A stretch of DNA of 50,163 bases from NCBI GenBank assembly GCA_905214545.1, contig CAJMMO010000006.1:1-50163 (forward strand), given 5' to 3'. The stretch's first letter is position 1; each line of letters begins with the position of its first letter. The notes under the pieces were generated by a model. It saw only the letters and a list, made by a program, of their open reading frames with translations. It was not told the DNA's origin and did not search any database. Positions 40,576 to 48,762 of this stretch are shown here, one piece after another. This DNA comes from an uncultured bacterium (GTDB lineage Bacteria > Bacillota > Bacilli > Lactobacillales > Lactobacillaceae). A program made the translations under genes and the position numbers.

Positions 40576-41550
40576 CTAGTCCTCCTGCGCCTGGGCGGCG
40601 GTCAAGACGCCGGTCAGGTAAATATCTTCAACCTTGGCGCCGCGCGACAGGTCGTTGATCGGCGCAGCCAGGCCTTGCAAGACCGGGCCGACGGCCGTGT
40701 AGCCGCCTAAGCGCTGGGCGATCTTGTAGCCGATGTTGGCGGCTTGCAGGTCTGGGAAGACAAAGACGTTGGCGTGCCCTGCCACTTTGGAGTCAGGCGC
40801 TTTCAGGCTGCCGACTTCCGGCACGTAGGCTGCGTCAAATTGCAACTCGCCGTCTAAGGCCAGGTCCGGGTCTTGTTCGTGAGCCAGTTCCGTGGCCTTG
40901 GTCACCTTGTCGACCAGCGGGCTTTTGGCCGAGCCCTTAGTTGAAAAGCTCAGCATGGCAATTTGGGGTTCCAAACCTGCCATCTTGGCGGTAGTAGCCG
41001 ACTGGCGCGCAATTTCGGCCAAGGTTGCGCTGTCTGGGTCGATGTTCATGGCACAGTCGGCGAAGACTAGCAGCTCAGACCCTTTTTCCAAGAGCATCGC
41101 GCCGGACACCCGTTTTTGGCCCGGCTTGGTCTTGATGATCTGCAGAGCTGGCCGCACGGTGTTGGCGGTTGAGTGCACAGCCCCGGAAACCATGCCGTCG
41201 GCAATTTTTTCATAGACCAGCATCGTACCGAAGTAGCTGGGTTCTTTCAGCCACTCTTGGGCCTGCTCCAAAGTGTTCTTGCCCGCACGCCGTTCGACAA
41301 AGTCGGCGCACATTTTGTCGTAGTCTGCGTAGTTGTCCGGGTCAATAGTCTGCACGCCGGTCAAGTCCAGGCCGAGCTTATCGGCTTGGGCCGCGATGTC
41401 ACTTTGTTTGCCCAGCAGAATTGCCTGCACCAGGTTTTCCTGCTGCAAACGGGCAACAGCCTTCAACACACGCGGTTCGGTGCCTTCTGGAAAAACAATG
41501 GTCTTCTTATTTTGCATTGCACGCTGTTTTAAACGATCAAAAAGTTTCAT
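40576..41550 (-). CDS. pta: phosphate acetyltransferase
   Basis: This 324-aa short-form enzyme converts acetyl-CoA and phosphate to acetyl phosphate and CoA. Motifs include KTIVFPEGTEPRVLKAV, MVSGAVHSTANTVRPALQIIKT, MLSFSTKGSAKSP and VFPDLQAANIGYKIAQRLGGYTAVGPVLQG. Together with AckA it links acetyl-CoA to acetate and ATP. It lies between ung and tsaE, a common order in lactobacilli, with 8 bases separating it from ung. Confidence 0.96.
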   Translation of the reverse strand: MKLFDRLKQRAMQNKKTIVFPEGTEPRVLKAVARLQQENLVQAILLGKQSDIAAQADKLGLDLTGVQTIDPDNYADYDKMCADFVERRAGKNTLEQAQEWLKEPSYFGTMLVYEKIADGMVSGAVHSTANTVRPALQIIKTKPGQKRVSGAMLLEKGSELLVFADCAMNIDPDSATLAEIARQSATTAKMAGLEPQIAMLSFSTKGSAKSPLVDKVTKATELAHEQDPDLALDGELQFDAAYVPEVGSLKAPDSKVAGHANVFVFPDLQAANIGYKIAQRLGGYTAVGPVLQGLAAPINDLSRGAKVEDIYLTGVLTAAQAQED

Positions 41551-41558
41551 TTTGCCTC

Positions 41559-42254
41559 CTATGCGAGATCTTGCGGACGCACCGTGAGCGGCAGCTGCCA
41601 GTCGATCGGTGTCTTGCCGAAATGCTTTAGAGCATCATTGCAGCGGGAAAATGGCCGCGAGCCGAAAAAGCCGCGGTTAGCCGAAAGCGGACTGGGGTGA
41701 GCCGACTTGATGACGGCGTTTTTGCTGAGGTCAATCAGCGGGATCTTTTTCTGGGCAAAAGCGCCCCAGAGGATGAAGACCACCTGGCCGCGCTCGCTCA
41801 GCGCCTTGATGGCCTGGTCGGTCACCGCTTCCCAGCCCTTGCCCTGGTGGCCGTTGGCGTTGCCGTAGGGCACAGTCAAAACTGCATTGAGCAGCAAGAC
41901 CCCCTGGTCGGCCCAGGCCTTCAGGTAGCCGTGTTTGACCGGCATGCAGCCGACGTCGTCAGCCAGCTCTTTGTAGATGTTGACCAAGGACGGCGGCAAC
42001 TGGGTGCCCGGTAGCACCGAAAAGCTCATCCCGTTGGCCTGCCCCGGGTTATGGTAGGGGTCCTGGCCCAGGATCACAACCTTGGTTTTGGCAAAAGGCG
42101 TCAGTTTAAAGGCCGTGAAAATGTGGTACATGTCGGGATAGATTTTTTTATGCGTGTACTCTTCTTTTAAAAAAGCACGCAGTTCTTGGTAGCCCTGGCT
42201 GTCAAAAACAGGGGCTAACACCTCATCCCAATCATTGCCGATTATGTGTTTCAT
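41559..42254 (-). CDS. ung: uracil-DNA glycosylase, family 1
   Basis: This 231-aa enzyme removes uracil from DNA at the start of base-excision repair. Motifs: VVILGQDPYHNPGQANGMSFSV (water-activating Asp in QDPYH), LLLNAVLTV, VFILWG and SAHPSPLSANRGFFGSRPFSRCN (His and minor-groove Leu loop). ATG at 42252-42254; it heads the ung-pta-tsaE unit. Confidence 0.97.
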   Translation of the reverse strand: MKHIIGNDWDEVLAPVFDSQGYQELRAFLKEEYTHKKIYPDMYHIFTAFKLTPFAKTKVVILGQDPYHNPGQANGMSFSVLPGTQLPPSLVNIYKELADDVGCMPVKHGYLKAWADQGVLLLNAVLTVPYGNANGHQGKGWEAVTDQAIKALSERGQVVFILWGAFAQKKIPLIDLSKNAVIKSAHPSPLSANRGFFGSRPFSRCNDALKHFGKTPIDWQLPLTVRPQDLA

Positions 42255-42343
42255 CTTCAGTTCATCTTCCCACTTTGTACTCTGCCTACTATGTTATCAT
42301 GAAAATGACAAAGAAAGTTTAATCAAGCTAATGAGGAAGATGA

Positions 42344-42871
42344 GTGGCGATGGACTATACGATCATGCTTAAGCAGCAGCCGTTCTTAGGCCGCATGCCG
42401 ATCCTTGACGCGGATGGGCAGCTGGTGTTCGTCTTGCGCGGCAGCCTCGCCAACCCCGGCCAGACCATCTACCTCACCGACGCCAGCCGGCAAGAAACAG
42501 GCCGCCTTTTTCCTGCGACCAAAGAAAAAAGCCGCAAACAGATCTTTACGATCGATGTCGTCGGCCAGCCGCTCGTGACCGTGTCTAAGCTGCCCGGCCA
42601 GGCGGTTTCTCTTTTTTACATGTCGCGTTTTAAATACTGGGTCTACGGCAACGCCGAAAGCCAGGTCTACAGCTTTAAAAAAGGCCTGGCCACCGAAGCC
42701 GAGATCACCAAGACGGTGCAGCCCGGCGGCCCCGTCGCCCGCTGCTGGATCAAAGAAAAAAGCGCGGTTCCGGCCGTCCTGCTCGCCAGCGCGCTTGTTT
42801 CCAGCTGGAACCTGAAAGAATTGACCCTGCCGGACCTGTTCCCCAGCAAGCTGTCCTTAGACGACTGCTAG
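42344..42871 (+). CDS. LURP-one-related (tubby-like fold) family protein
   Basis: This 175-aa protein has the beta-barrel-like pattern of the LURP-one/YxjI family: MLKQQPFLGRMPILDADGQLVFVLRG, then GQTIYLTDASRQETGRLF and FYMSRFKYWVYGNAE. Function in bacteria is unknown; the plant and animal relatives are scramblase-like membrane-associated proteins. The start is GTG 42344 (GAGGAAGATGA upstream) or ATG 42350. It ends with a 4-base overlap with the convergent TetR-like gene. Confidence 0.6.
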   Translation: MAMDYTIMLKQQPFLGRMPILDADGQLVFVLRGSLANPGQTIYLTDASRQETGRLFPATKEKSRKQIFTIDVVGQPLVTVSKLPGQAVSLFYMSRFKYWVYGNAESQVYSFKKGLATEAEITKTVQPGGPVARCWIKEKSAVPAVLLASALVSSWNLKELTLPDLFPSKLSLDDC

Positions 42872-43323
42872 TTTTCAACCCAGCGCAGCTGCTCTAACAC
42901 CTGCCGCTGGCTGTCTTGGCAGTCAGTGAGCACCCAATAAGCCAGCAGGCGGAAGATCACCTGGGCCTCGCGCTTGCTGACAGGGCCATAAGCCTGCATA
43001 CTCTTTAAAAACTCCTGTTCAAGCTTTGCCACCGTATTGTGGCGGTTGAACAGGAGCTTTTTTAAATTGGAAAAATAAGTCTGGTTGCTACCGATCAGGT
43101 CCAGCAAGGCGGCCAGCTGGCCTGCGGCGCAGTTTTGTGCCAGGCAGGCACGGACTTCCAACAGCAGGCAGGAGGCCGCAAAGGAAGCTAAGGAATCGTA
43201 GCAGCGGTAAAACCGGCTGCGGGTGATCTGGGCGTGCCGGCAAAAAGCAGCCACGCTGTAGGCCGCATCCAGCTGCTGGCCCAAATCCGCCTTTAAAATC
43301 GTCGCCAATCGTTGCAAATTCAT
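42868..43323 (-). CDS. TetR-like transcriptional regulator
   Basis: This 151-aa protein has an N-terminal helix-turn-helix that reads YSVAAFCRHAQITRSRFYRCYDSLASF (about 21-47), matching the TetR pattern in which a tyrosine-containing recognition helix follows the turn. The remaining 100 residues are helical with several Cys and form a shortened ligand or dimer domain. TetR proteins are usually about 190 aa, so this is short. Target and ligand unknown; the convergent LURP-one-like gene is the only close neighbour. ATG 43321-43323 with AAAAAGGACT upstream. Confidence 0.65.
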   Translation of the reverse strand: MNLQRLATILKADLGQQLDAAYSVAAFCRHAQITRSRFYRCYDSLASFAASCLLLEVRACLAQNCAAGQLAALLDLIGSNQTYFSNLKKLLFNRHNTVAKLEQEFLKSMQAYGPVSKREAQVIFRLLAYWVLTDCQDSQRQVLEQLRWVEN

Positions 43324-43400
43324 GATTTTTAGTCCTTTTTTGTTATTTTATTTTGCTATTTCTTTCGACAGTCTCAGAATAGCATTTTAAAAAGTGGACT

Positions 43401-43432
43401 AAAAAACGGGGGTATTTTGAAATGAACCCCCG
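43401..43432 (-). terminator. terminator of smpB
   Basis: On the minus strand CGGGGGT (43432-43426) pairs with ACCCCCG (43413-43407), followed by six Ts (43406-43401). A GC-rich hairpin CTCGGCGAGCCGCCGAG lies between it and the smpB stop. Confidence 0.8.
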
Positions 43433-43465
43433 CCACGACTGGATTCCTCTCGGCGGCTCGCCGAG

Positions 43466-43921
43466 CTAAATGCCGTAAGTACGTTTGATCTTGCGATCGA
43501 TATCCCGTTTTTTAATTTTTTCTCTTTTATCGTACTGCTTCTTACCTTTGCCAACGCCAAGCAAAACTTTGGCGAAGCCGTGCTTCAGGTAAACCTTCAG
43601 CGGCACGATCGCGATCCCCTGCTCTGCCTGCAGGCCTGCTAAGCGCGCAATCTCTTTTTTATGGAGCAGCAGCTGCCGGCTGCGGAGCGGGTCGTGGTTA
43701 TAGCGGTTGCCCTGCTTATACTCGCTGATGTGCACGTTTTCCAGCAGAGCATTGCCATTGATAATCTGCACGTAGCCGTCTTTTAAGTTGATGCGGCGCG
43801 CGCGGACGGATTTAATTTCAGTCCCGGTTAGAGCAAGACCGGCCTCGATCGTCTCCTTGATGAAGTAATCGTGGCCGGCCTTCTTGTTTTGAGCCAGGGC
43901 TGGTTGTTCATGCTTCTTCAC
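43466..43921 (-). CDS. smpB: SmpB, tmRNA-binding protein
   Basis: This 151-aa protein binds the tRNA-like domain of tmRNA and brings it to stalled ribosomes. It matches the family from NKKAGHDYFIKETIEAGLALTGTEIKSVRARRINLKDGYVQI through RDPLRSRQLLLHKKEI-type sequence (here HDPLRSRQLLLHKKEIARL) to the basic tail DKREKIKKRDIDRKIKRTYG. Its partner ssrA is at 19290-19654. It starts 6 bases downstream of the rnr stop; smpB and rnr are commonly paired, since RNase R degrades the rescued mRNA. Confidence 0.96.
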   Translation of the reverse strand: MKKHEQPALAQNKKAGHDYFIKETIEAGLALTGTEIKSVRARRINLKDGYVQIINGNALLENVHISEYKQGNRYNHDPLRSRQLLLHKKEIARLAGLQAEQGIAIVPLKVYLKHGFAKVLLGVGKGKKQYDKREKIKKRDIDRKIKRTYGI

Positions 43922-43927
43922 TTAAAA

Positions 43928-46249
43928 TCAGCCTCTCTGACGGTTGCGGCGCGGACGTCTGCGGTCATGGCCCTTATTTTGGCCTTGTCTGCCCCCGCGG
44001 CCGCGTCTTTGATAGTGATAATTGTTGTGGTAACGGCGATTGTCTTTTTCTAAACGCTCAGGCTTTTTTTCCTTGGCGTTTGGGTCGTAGAGCTCAAAGT
44101 CCAGCTGGTGCTGTTCGACGTTGGCGTTGATCAAGGTCACCTTGATCGGCATCCCGATCTTGAAGGTGCGGTGCGTGCCGCGGCCGGTTAAGGTCAAAGA
44201 GCGCTCGTTGAAGGTGTAGTAGTCGTCGTTCAGGTTTGAAATGTGGATCAAGCCTTCAACCGTGTTTGGCAGCTGGATGAACATGCCAAAGCTGGTGACG
44301 GAAGAAACGACGGCGTCGAAGTGCTGGCCTACCTTGTCGGCCATGTATTCGGTCATCTTCAGGTCGTCGACGCTGCGCTCGGTGTCGACACTGCGGCGCT
44401 CTTGCGTCGAAGTCTGGACAGCGACGTCTGGCAGCACTTCCTGGAAGTGATTGCGGACCTTTTTACCAGTGCCTTCGTCATGGTAGGCATGGATCATCCG
44501 GTGGACCATCAAGTCGGAGTAGCGGCGGATCGGCGAAGTGAAGTGGGTGTAGAACTTGGCAGCCAGGCCGAAGTGGCCTAAAGGCTGTTCGGAATAGTGC
44601 GCCTGCTTCAAGCTGCGCAGCATGACCATCTGGATGACGGCCTCTTCCGGCGTGCCTTCGGTCTTAGTGACCACCCGCTGCAGGTCGATCGGCTTGACGT
44701 GGTTCGGGTCCGCGCTGGCGGTGACGCCCAAAGCTGAGATGAAGGAGAAGAAGTCGCTCATCTTTTCGCCGTCTGGCGTTTCGTGCACACGGTACAAGAA
44801 CGGCAGCTGCTTTTTATAGTAGTCTTCGGCAACCGTCTCGTTGGCCATCAGCATGAAGGATTCGATCATCTTTTCGGCCGTGCCGCGGTTGTGCAGCACG
44901 ATGTCGAGCGGCTTGCCCTGCTCGTCCACGATGATCTTTGCTTCCGGCTCTTCAAAGTCGATGGCCCCGCGGGCGTGGCGCTGCTTGTACAGTGCTTCGT
45001 GCAAAGTTGCCATCTGCTGGAGCATCGGGGCCAGCTTATGGTACTTGTCTTCCAAGCCGTCCATTTCGCCGGCCAAAGTCTTGTTGACCTTGCTGTAGGT
45101 CAGCCGGCCGTGGCTGCGCATGACTGACGGGTGGATGCTGTAGCTGACGCGCTTGCCTTCCGGCGTGATCTCCATGTCGCAGGACAGGACCAGCCGGTCG
45201 ACGCCTTCGTTTAAGGAACAGATGCCGTTAGACAGTCTGAACGGCAGCATCGGGATCACCCGGTCGACCAGGTAGGTCGAGTTGCCGCGGGCAAAGGCTT
45301 CCTTGTCCAGCGGGCTGTGTTCGTGCACGTAGTGGGAGACGTCGGCGATGTGGACGCCCAAGTGGTAGTTGCCGTTTGGCAGCTGCCAGCAGACGACGGC
45401 GTCGTCAAAGTCCTTGGAGTCGTCGCCGTCGATGGTGACAGCAGGCTGGTCGGTGATGTCGACGCGGCCTTTTTTCTCCTCGTCAGTGACGTGGTCTGGG
45501 ATTGCGTTGGCTTGGGCCAGCGCGTCTTCCGGCCATTCAGTGCGGATGTCGTGGTCGGCCACAATCGACATGATGTCGACGCCCGGGTCGTTCTTGTTCC
45601 CGATGACCAAGACAACGGCCCCGGTCATGGTGTCTGGGTGGTCAGCGTTTGGGTAGTCCTTCACGGAGACTTTGACCATGTCGTGCATTTGCGGCTCCAG
45701 GCCGTCTTTAGTGACCAAGACCCGGTACTTGCTCAGCTTCTTGTTTTGGCTGGTGACATAGCCTAAAAAGCCGGTCTTCGTGACTTGCACGTCGGAATAT
45801 GGGAGGTATTCGCCCACTATTTCCTCAGCGCCGTGTTCCAAGATCTCGACGACCTTGCCTTCCGGGCCCTTGCCATTCCACGGGTTGCCGTTGGCGATGA
45901 CTTTGACTTTCACCCGGTCGCCGTCGACGGCAAACTTGGTGTTGTCTCGGCCGATAAAGATGTCGTCGGCATTTTCATCGTCCAGTCTGACAAAGCCGAA
46001 GCCCTTGTCGTTGGCTCTGAAATTACCCTCAACTTCCTTGTCAACGCTGGCCAGCTGGTAGTTGCCCTCGCCGTCCGTGATGATCTGCTTGCTCTGTTCC
46101 AAAAAAGACAGGCTGCGGATTAAGTGAGTAAAGTTGGTGATGTGCTTGCGCTTTGCTTGGTGCTCCAACTCGTCAACATTGAATTTGTGGCTGGGGTTAA
46201 GCCGAAAAATTTCTAAAATATTAGCCAAGACGCGTTCATCTTGTGCCAT
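43928..46249 (-). CDS. rnr: ribonuclease R
   Basis: This 773-aa 3'-5' exoribonuclease degrades structured RNA and works in trans-translation. Layout: N-terminal winged helix (about 1-65), two cold-shock domains (about 70-220) and an RNB catalytic domain (about 245-575). The RNB domain has VTIDGDDSKDFDDAV, whose Asp residues bind metal, and HFTSPIRRYSDLMVHR. An S1 domain (about 625-710) and a Lys/Arg/Gly-rich tail (RRGRGGRQGQNKG) follow. ATG 46247-46249 with GAGG upstream. Confidence 0.96.
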   Translation of the reverse strand: MAQDERVLANILEIFRLNPSHKFNVDELEHQAKRKHITNFTHLIRSLSFLEQSKQIITDGEGNYQLASVDKEVEGNFRANDKGFGFVRLDDENADDIFIGRDNTKFAVDGDRVKVKVIANGNPWNGKGPEGKVVEILEHGAEEIVGEYLPYSDVQVTKTGFLGYVTSQNKKLSKYRVLVTKDGLEPQMHDMVKVSVKDYPNADHPDTMTGAVVLVIGNKNDPGVDIMSIVADHDIRTEWPEDALAQANAIPDHVTDEEKKGRVDITDQPAVTIDGDDSKDFDDAVVCWQLPNGNYHLGVHIADVSHYVHEHSPLDKEAFARGNSTYLVDRVIPMLPFRLSNGICSLNEGVDRLVLSCDMEITPEGKRVSYSIHPSVMRSHGRLTYSKVNKTLAGEMDGLEDKYHKLAPMLQQMATLHEALYKQRHARGAIDFEEPEAKIIVDEQGKPLDIVLHNRGTAEKMIESFMLMANETVAEDYYKKQLPFLYRVHETPDGEKMSDFFSFISALGVTASADPNHVKPIDLQRVVTKTEGTPEEAVIQMVMLRSLKQAHYSEQPLGHFGLAAKFYTHFTSPIRRYSDLMVHRMIHAYHDEGTGKKVRNHFQEVLPDVAVQTSTQERRSVDTERSVDDLKMTEYMADKVGQHFDAVVSSVTSFGMFIQLPNTVEGLIHISNLNDDYYTFNERSLTLTGRGTHRTFKIGMPIKVTLINANVEQHQLDFELYDPNAKEKKPERLEKDNRRYHNNYHYQRRGRGGRQGQNKGHDRRRPRRNRQRG

Positions 46250-46260
46250 AAATTCACCTC

Positions 46261-46296
46261 AAAAAAAGAAAAAGCCTCCCTGTTTGATCGGGAGGC
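46261..46296 (-). terminator. terminator between secG and rnr
   Basis: On the minus strand GCCTCCC and GGGAGGC (46296-46290 with 46280-46274) form the stem, followed by a T-rich tract (46273-46261) that runs into the rnr ribosome site. Confidence 0.8.
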
Positions 46297-46301
46297 GTAG
46301 C

Positions 46302-46535
46302 TTACTTAGATGACATTAATGCCAAAATAAAGGCAAAAGCGAAAAACAGGACCAGCAGCACCGAAGTGATTTTTTCCATCAGCGCTTCGAAGCCGCGCTT
46401 CTTAGTCTGTCCGCTGAATACAGCACCGCCAGACAGTGCGTTCAAGGCGTCCTGCTGCTTTTGTGGTTGCATCATCGTCGCAATAATGATCAAGATCGAA
46501 ACGATGATCAGTAACGTCATAATCACGTTATACAT
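46302..46535 (-). CDS. secG: SecG, protein-export membrane subunit
   Basis: This 77-aa protein has two membrane helices (about 3-21 and 55-74) and the SecG loop QPQKQQDALNALSGGAVFSGQTKKRGFE. It is the non-essential small subunit of the SecYEG channel. The secG-rnr-smpB order is typical of lactobacilli and bacilli. ATG 46533-46535 with GGAGGT upstream. Confidence 0.93.
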   Translation of the reverse strand: MYNVIMTLLIIVSILIIIATMMQPQKQQDALNALSGGAVFSGQTKKRGFEALMEKITSVLLVLFFAFAFILALMSSK

Positions 46536-46602
46536 GCGCTACCTCCAAAGAATACGAATTACGTTAAATATTTTACCACAATTTAGCGGCTAGTGAAAAA
46601 AC

Positions 46603-46636
46603 AAAAAAAGCACCCTGCTGGCGCAGGATGCTTTTC
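46603..46636 (-). terminator. terminator of eno
   Basis: On the minus strand AAGCATCCTGC (46633-46623) pairs with GCAGGGTGCTT (46619-46609), loop GCCA, followed by a T-run (46608-46603). Confidence 0.9.
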
Positions 46637-46648
46637 TTAAAATCAGGC

Positions 46649-47950
46649 TTAGTCGAATTGCTTGCCTAAGTTGTAGAAGCTGCGGATGCCCTTGTACTCA
46701 GCGGCTGAATCCAATTCTTCTTCAATCCGCATCAATTGGTTGTACTTGGCAATCCGGTCAGTTCTGCTCATAGAACCAGTCTTGATTTGGCCTGCGTTAG
46801 TAGCAACAACCAGGTCAGCAATCGTGGTGTCTTCGGTTTCGCCTGAACGGTGGGAAACGATAGCAGTGTAGCCGGCTTCCTTAGCCATTTCGATGGCGTC
46901 GAAAGTTTCGGTCAAGGTACCGATTTGGTTAACCTTGATTAAGATCGCGTTGGCAACACCTAACTTGATACCCTTTTCCAGGTAGTTGGTGTTAGTTACA
47001 AACAAGTCGTCGCCGACAATTTGTACCTTCTTGCCTAAGCGTTCAGTCAAAGCACGCCAGTCGTCCCATTCGTTTTCGTCAAGCGGGTCTTCCACTGAGA
47101 TGATCGGGTACTTGTCAACCAAGTCTTCAATCAGGGAAGTCCATTCTTCGGCAGTGTATTCGCGGCCGTCAGCAACAGTGACGTACTTGTGGGTTTCCTT
47201 GTTGTAGAATTCGGAAGCGGCACAGTCGCAGGCGATAGCAATGTCTTGGCCCGGCTTGTAGCCTGCACGTTGAATTGCTTCTACCAGAATTTCGAAAGGC
47301 TCTTCGTTGTTCTTCAGGTTTGGCGCAAAACCGCCTTCGTCGCCGACAGCAGTGGTTTCACCGCGTTCTTGCAAAATCTGCTTCAGGTTTTGGAAAGTTT
47401 CAGCACCCATGCGCACTGCTTCGTGCATTGAGTGAGCGCCGACAGGCATGATCATAAATTCCTGGATGTCGACGTTGTTGTTGGCGTGTTGGCCGCCGTT
47501 GATGACGTTCATCATTGGGGTTGGCAGAACGTGGGAGTTAGGACCGCCTAAGTATTGGTACAAAGGCATGCCTAATTCGTCAGCAGCAGCGCGGGCACTG
47601 GCCAGAGAAACGCTCAAGATAGCGTTGGCACCAAGACGGCCCTTGTTTGGAGTGCCGTCCAGCTTGATCATGGTTTGGTCGATCAAACGCTGGTCAGTGA
47701 CGTCCAGGCCGATGACAGCCTTGGCGATTTCACCGTTAACGTTGTCAACGGCCTTTAAAACGCCCTTGCCGCCAAAGCGGTTTTCGTCGCCGTCACGCAG
47801 TTCGACAGCTTCGTGTTCACCGGTAGAAGCACCGGATGGCACGATGGCACGGCCGTAGCCGCCGACTTCAGTGTAAACTTCAGCCTCAACAGTTGGGTTG
47901 CCGCGTGAATCGAGAACCTCACGGGCGTGAATATCAGTAATTACAGACAT
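46649..47950 (-). CDS. eno: enolase
   Basis: This 433-aa enzyme converts 2-phosphoglycerate to phosphoenolpyruvate. Signatures: SRGNPTVEAEVYTE, VPSGASTGEHEAVELRD, AVGDEGGFAPNL, the metal-site ISVEDPLDENEWDDW, and ILIKVNQIGTLTET with SHRSGETEDTTIADL. It is highly conserved in glycolysis and often also surface-displayed in lactobacilli. It starts 35 bases after the tpiA stop and ends at its own terminator, so it closes the gap-pgk-tpi-eno series. Confidence 0.98.
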   Translation of the reverse strand: MSVITDIHAREVLDSRGNPTVEAEVYTEVGGYGRAIVPSGASTGEHEAVELRDGDENRFGGKGVLKAVDNVNGEIAKAVIGLDVTDQRLIDQTMIKLDGTPNKGRLGANAILSVSLASARAAADELGMPLYQYLGGPNSHVLPTPMMNVINGGQHANNNVDIQEFMIMPVGAHSMHEAVRMGAETFQNLKQILQERGETTAVGDEGGFAPNLKNNEEPFEILVEAIQRAGYKPGQDIAIACDCAASEFYNKETHKYVTVADGREYTAEEWTSLIEDLVDKYPIISVEDPLDENEWDDWRALTERLGKKVQIVGDDLFVTNTNYLEKGIKLGVANAILIKVNQIGTLTETFDAIEMAKEAGYTAIVSHRSGETEDTTIADLVVATNAGQIKTGSMSRTDRIAKYNQLMRIEEELDSAAEYKGIRSFYNLGKQFD

Positions 47951-47985
47951 TGCTGTCTCCTTGTCAAAAAATAAATTGTTAAATG

Positions 47986-48741
47986 TTAGTCTTGGTAGTT
48001 AACCAATTCCAAGTATGATTCTGGCTTCAGAGATGCGCCGCCGACCAAGCCGCCGTCGATGTCCGGCTTAGCCATCAATTCCTTGATGTTAGCTGGCTTT
48101 ACAGAGCCGCCGTATTGGATACGAACGTTTTCAGCAGTGGTTTCGTCGTACAGGTCCTTAACAGTTTCACGGATGGTCTTGCACATTTCTTCAGCTTGGT
48201 CTGAAGAAGCGGTCTTGCCAGTACCGATAGCCCAGATTGGCTCGTAAGCGATAACCAGGCTTGAAACTTGTTCAGCTGACAGGCCTGCTAAAGCGGCCTT
48301 GATTTGGCTGACAACCCATTCGTTTTGCTTGCCGGCTTCACGGGTTTCCAGTGATTCACCGCAGCAGATGATTGGCTTCAAGCCGTTCTTGAAGATGGCC
48401 TTAGCCTTCTTGTTAACGTCTTCGTCAGTTTCGTGGAAGTAGCCGCGACGTTCTGAGTGGCCGATGATGCAGTAGTCCATGCCCATTTGCTTCAAAACCA
48501 TTGGTGAGTTTTCACCAGTGAAAGCACCTTCGTCTTCGAAGTAGCAGTTTTCGCCGCCGATGTGCAGGTCAGTGCCTTCTGAAGCTTTTCTCAAAGCGTC
48601 AAGGTCAACTGCTGGTGCACAGATAACTGATTCAACCTTGCTTGGGTCTGGCAGCTTGTCAGCAACAGCCTTAACAAATTCAGAAGTTTGTTCTGGGTTC
48701 ATGTGCAGTTTCCAGTTCCCAGCGATAATAGGTGTACGCAT
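47986..48741 (-). CDS. tpiA: triose-phosphate isomerase
   Basis: This 251-aa enzyme interconverts dihydroxyacetone phosphate and glyceraldehyde-3-phosphate. Active-site elements: IIAGNWKLHMN (Asn, Lys), CIIGHSERRGYF (His), VIAYEPIWAIGTGKTAS (Glu) and YGGSVKPANI phosphate loop. It follows pgk by 21 bases in the glycolytic operon. Confidence 0.98.
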   Translation of the reverse strand: MRTPIIAGNWKLHMNPEQTSEFVKAVADKLPDPSKVESVICAPAVDLDALRKASEGTDLHIGGENCYFEDEGAFTGENSPMVLKQMGMDYCIIGHSERRGYFHETDEDVNKKAKAIFKNGLKPIICCGESLETREAGKQNEWVVSQIKAALAGLSAEQVSSLVIAYEPIWAIGTGKTASSDQAEEMCKTIRETVKDLYDETTAENVRIQYGGSVKPANIKELMAKPDIDGGLVGGASLKPESYLELVNYQD

Positions 48742-48762
48742 AATTTAAAATCCTCCTAATTT

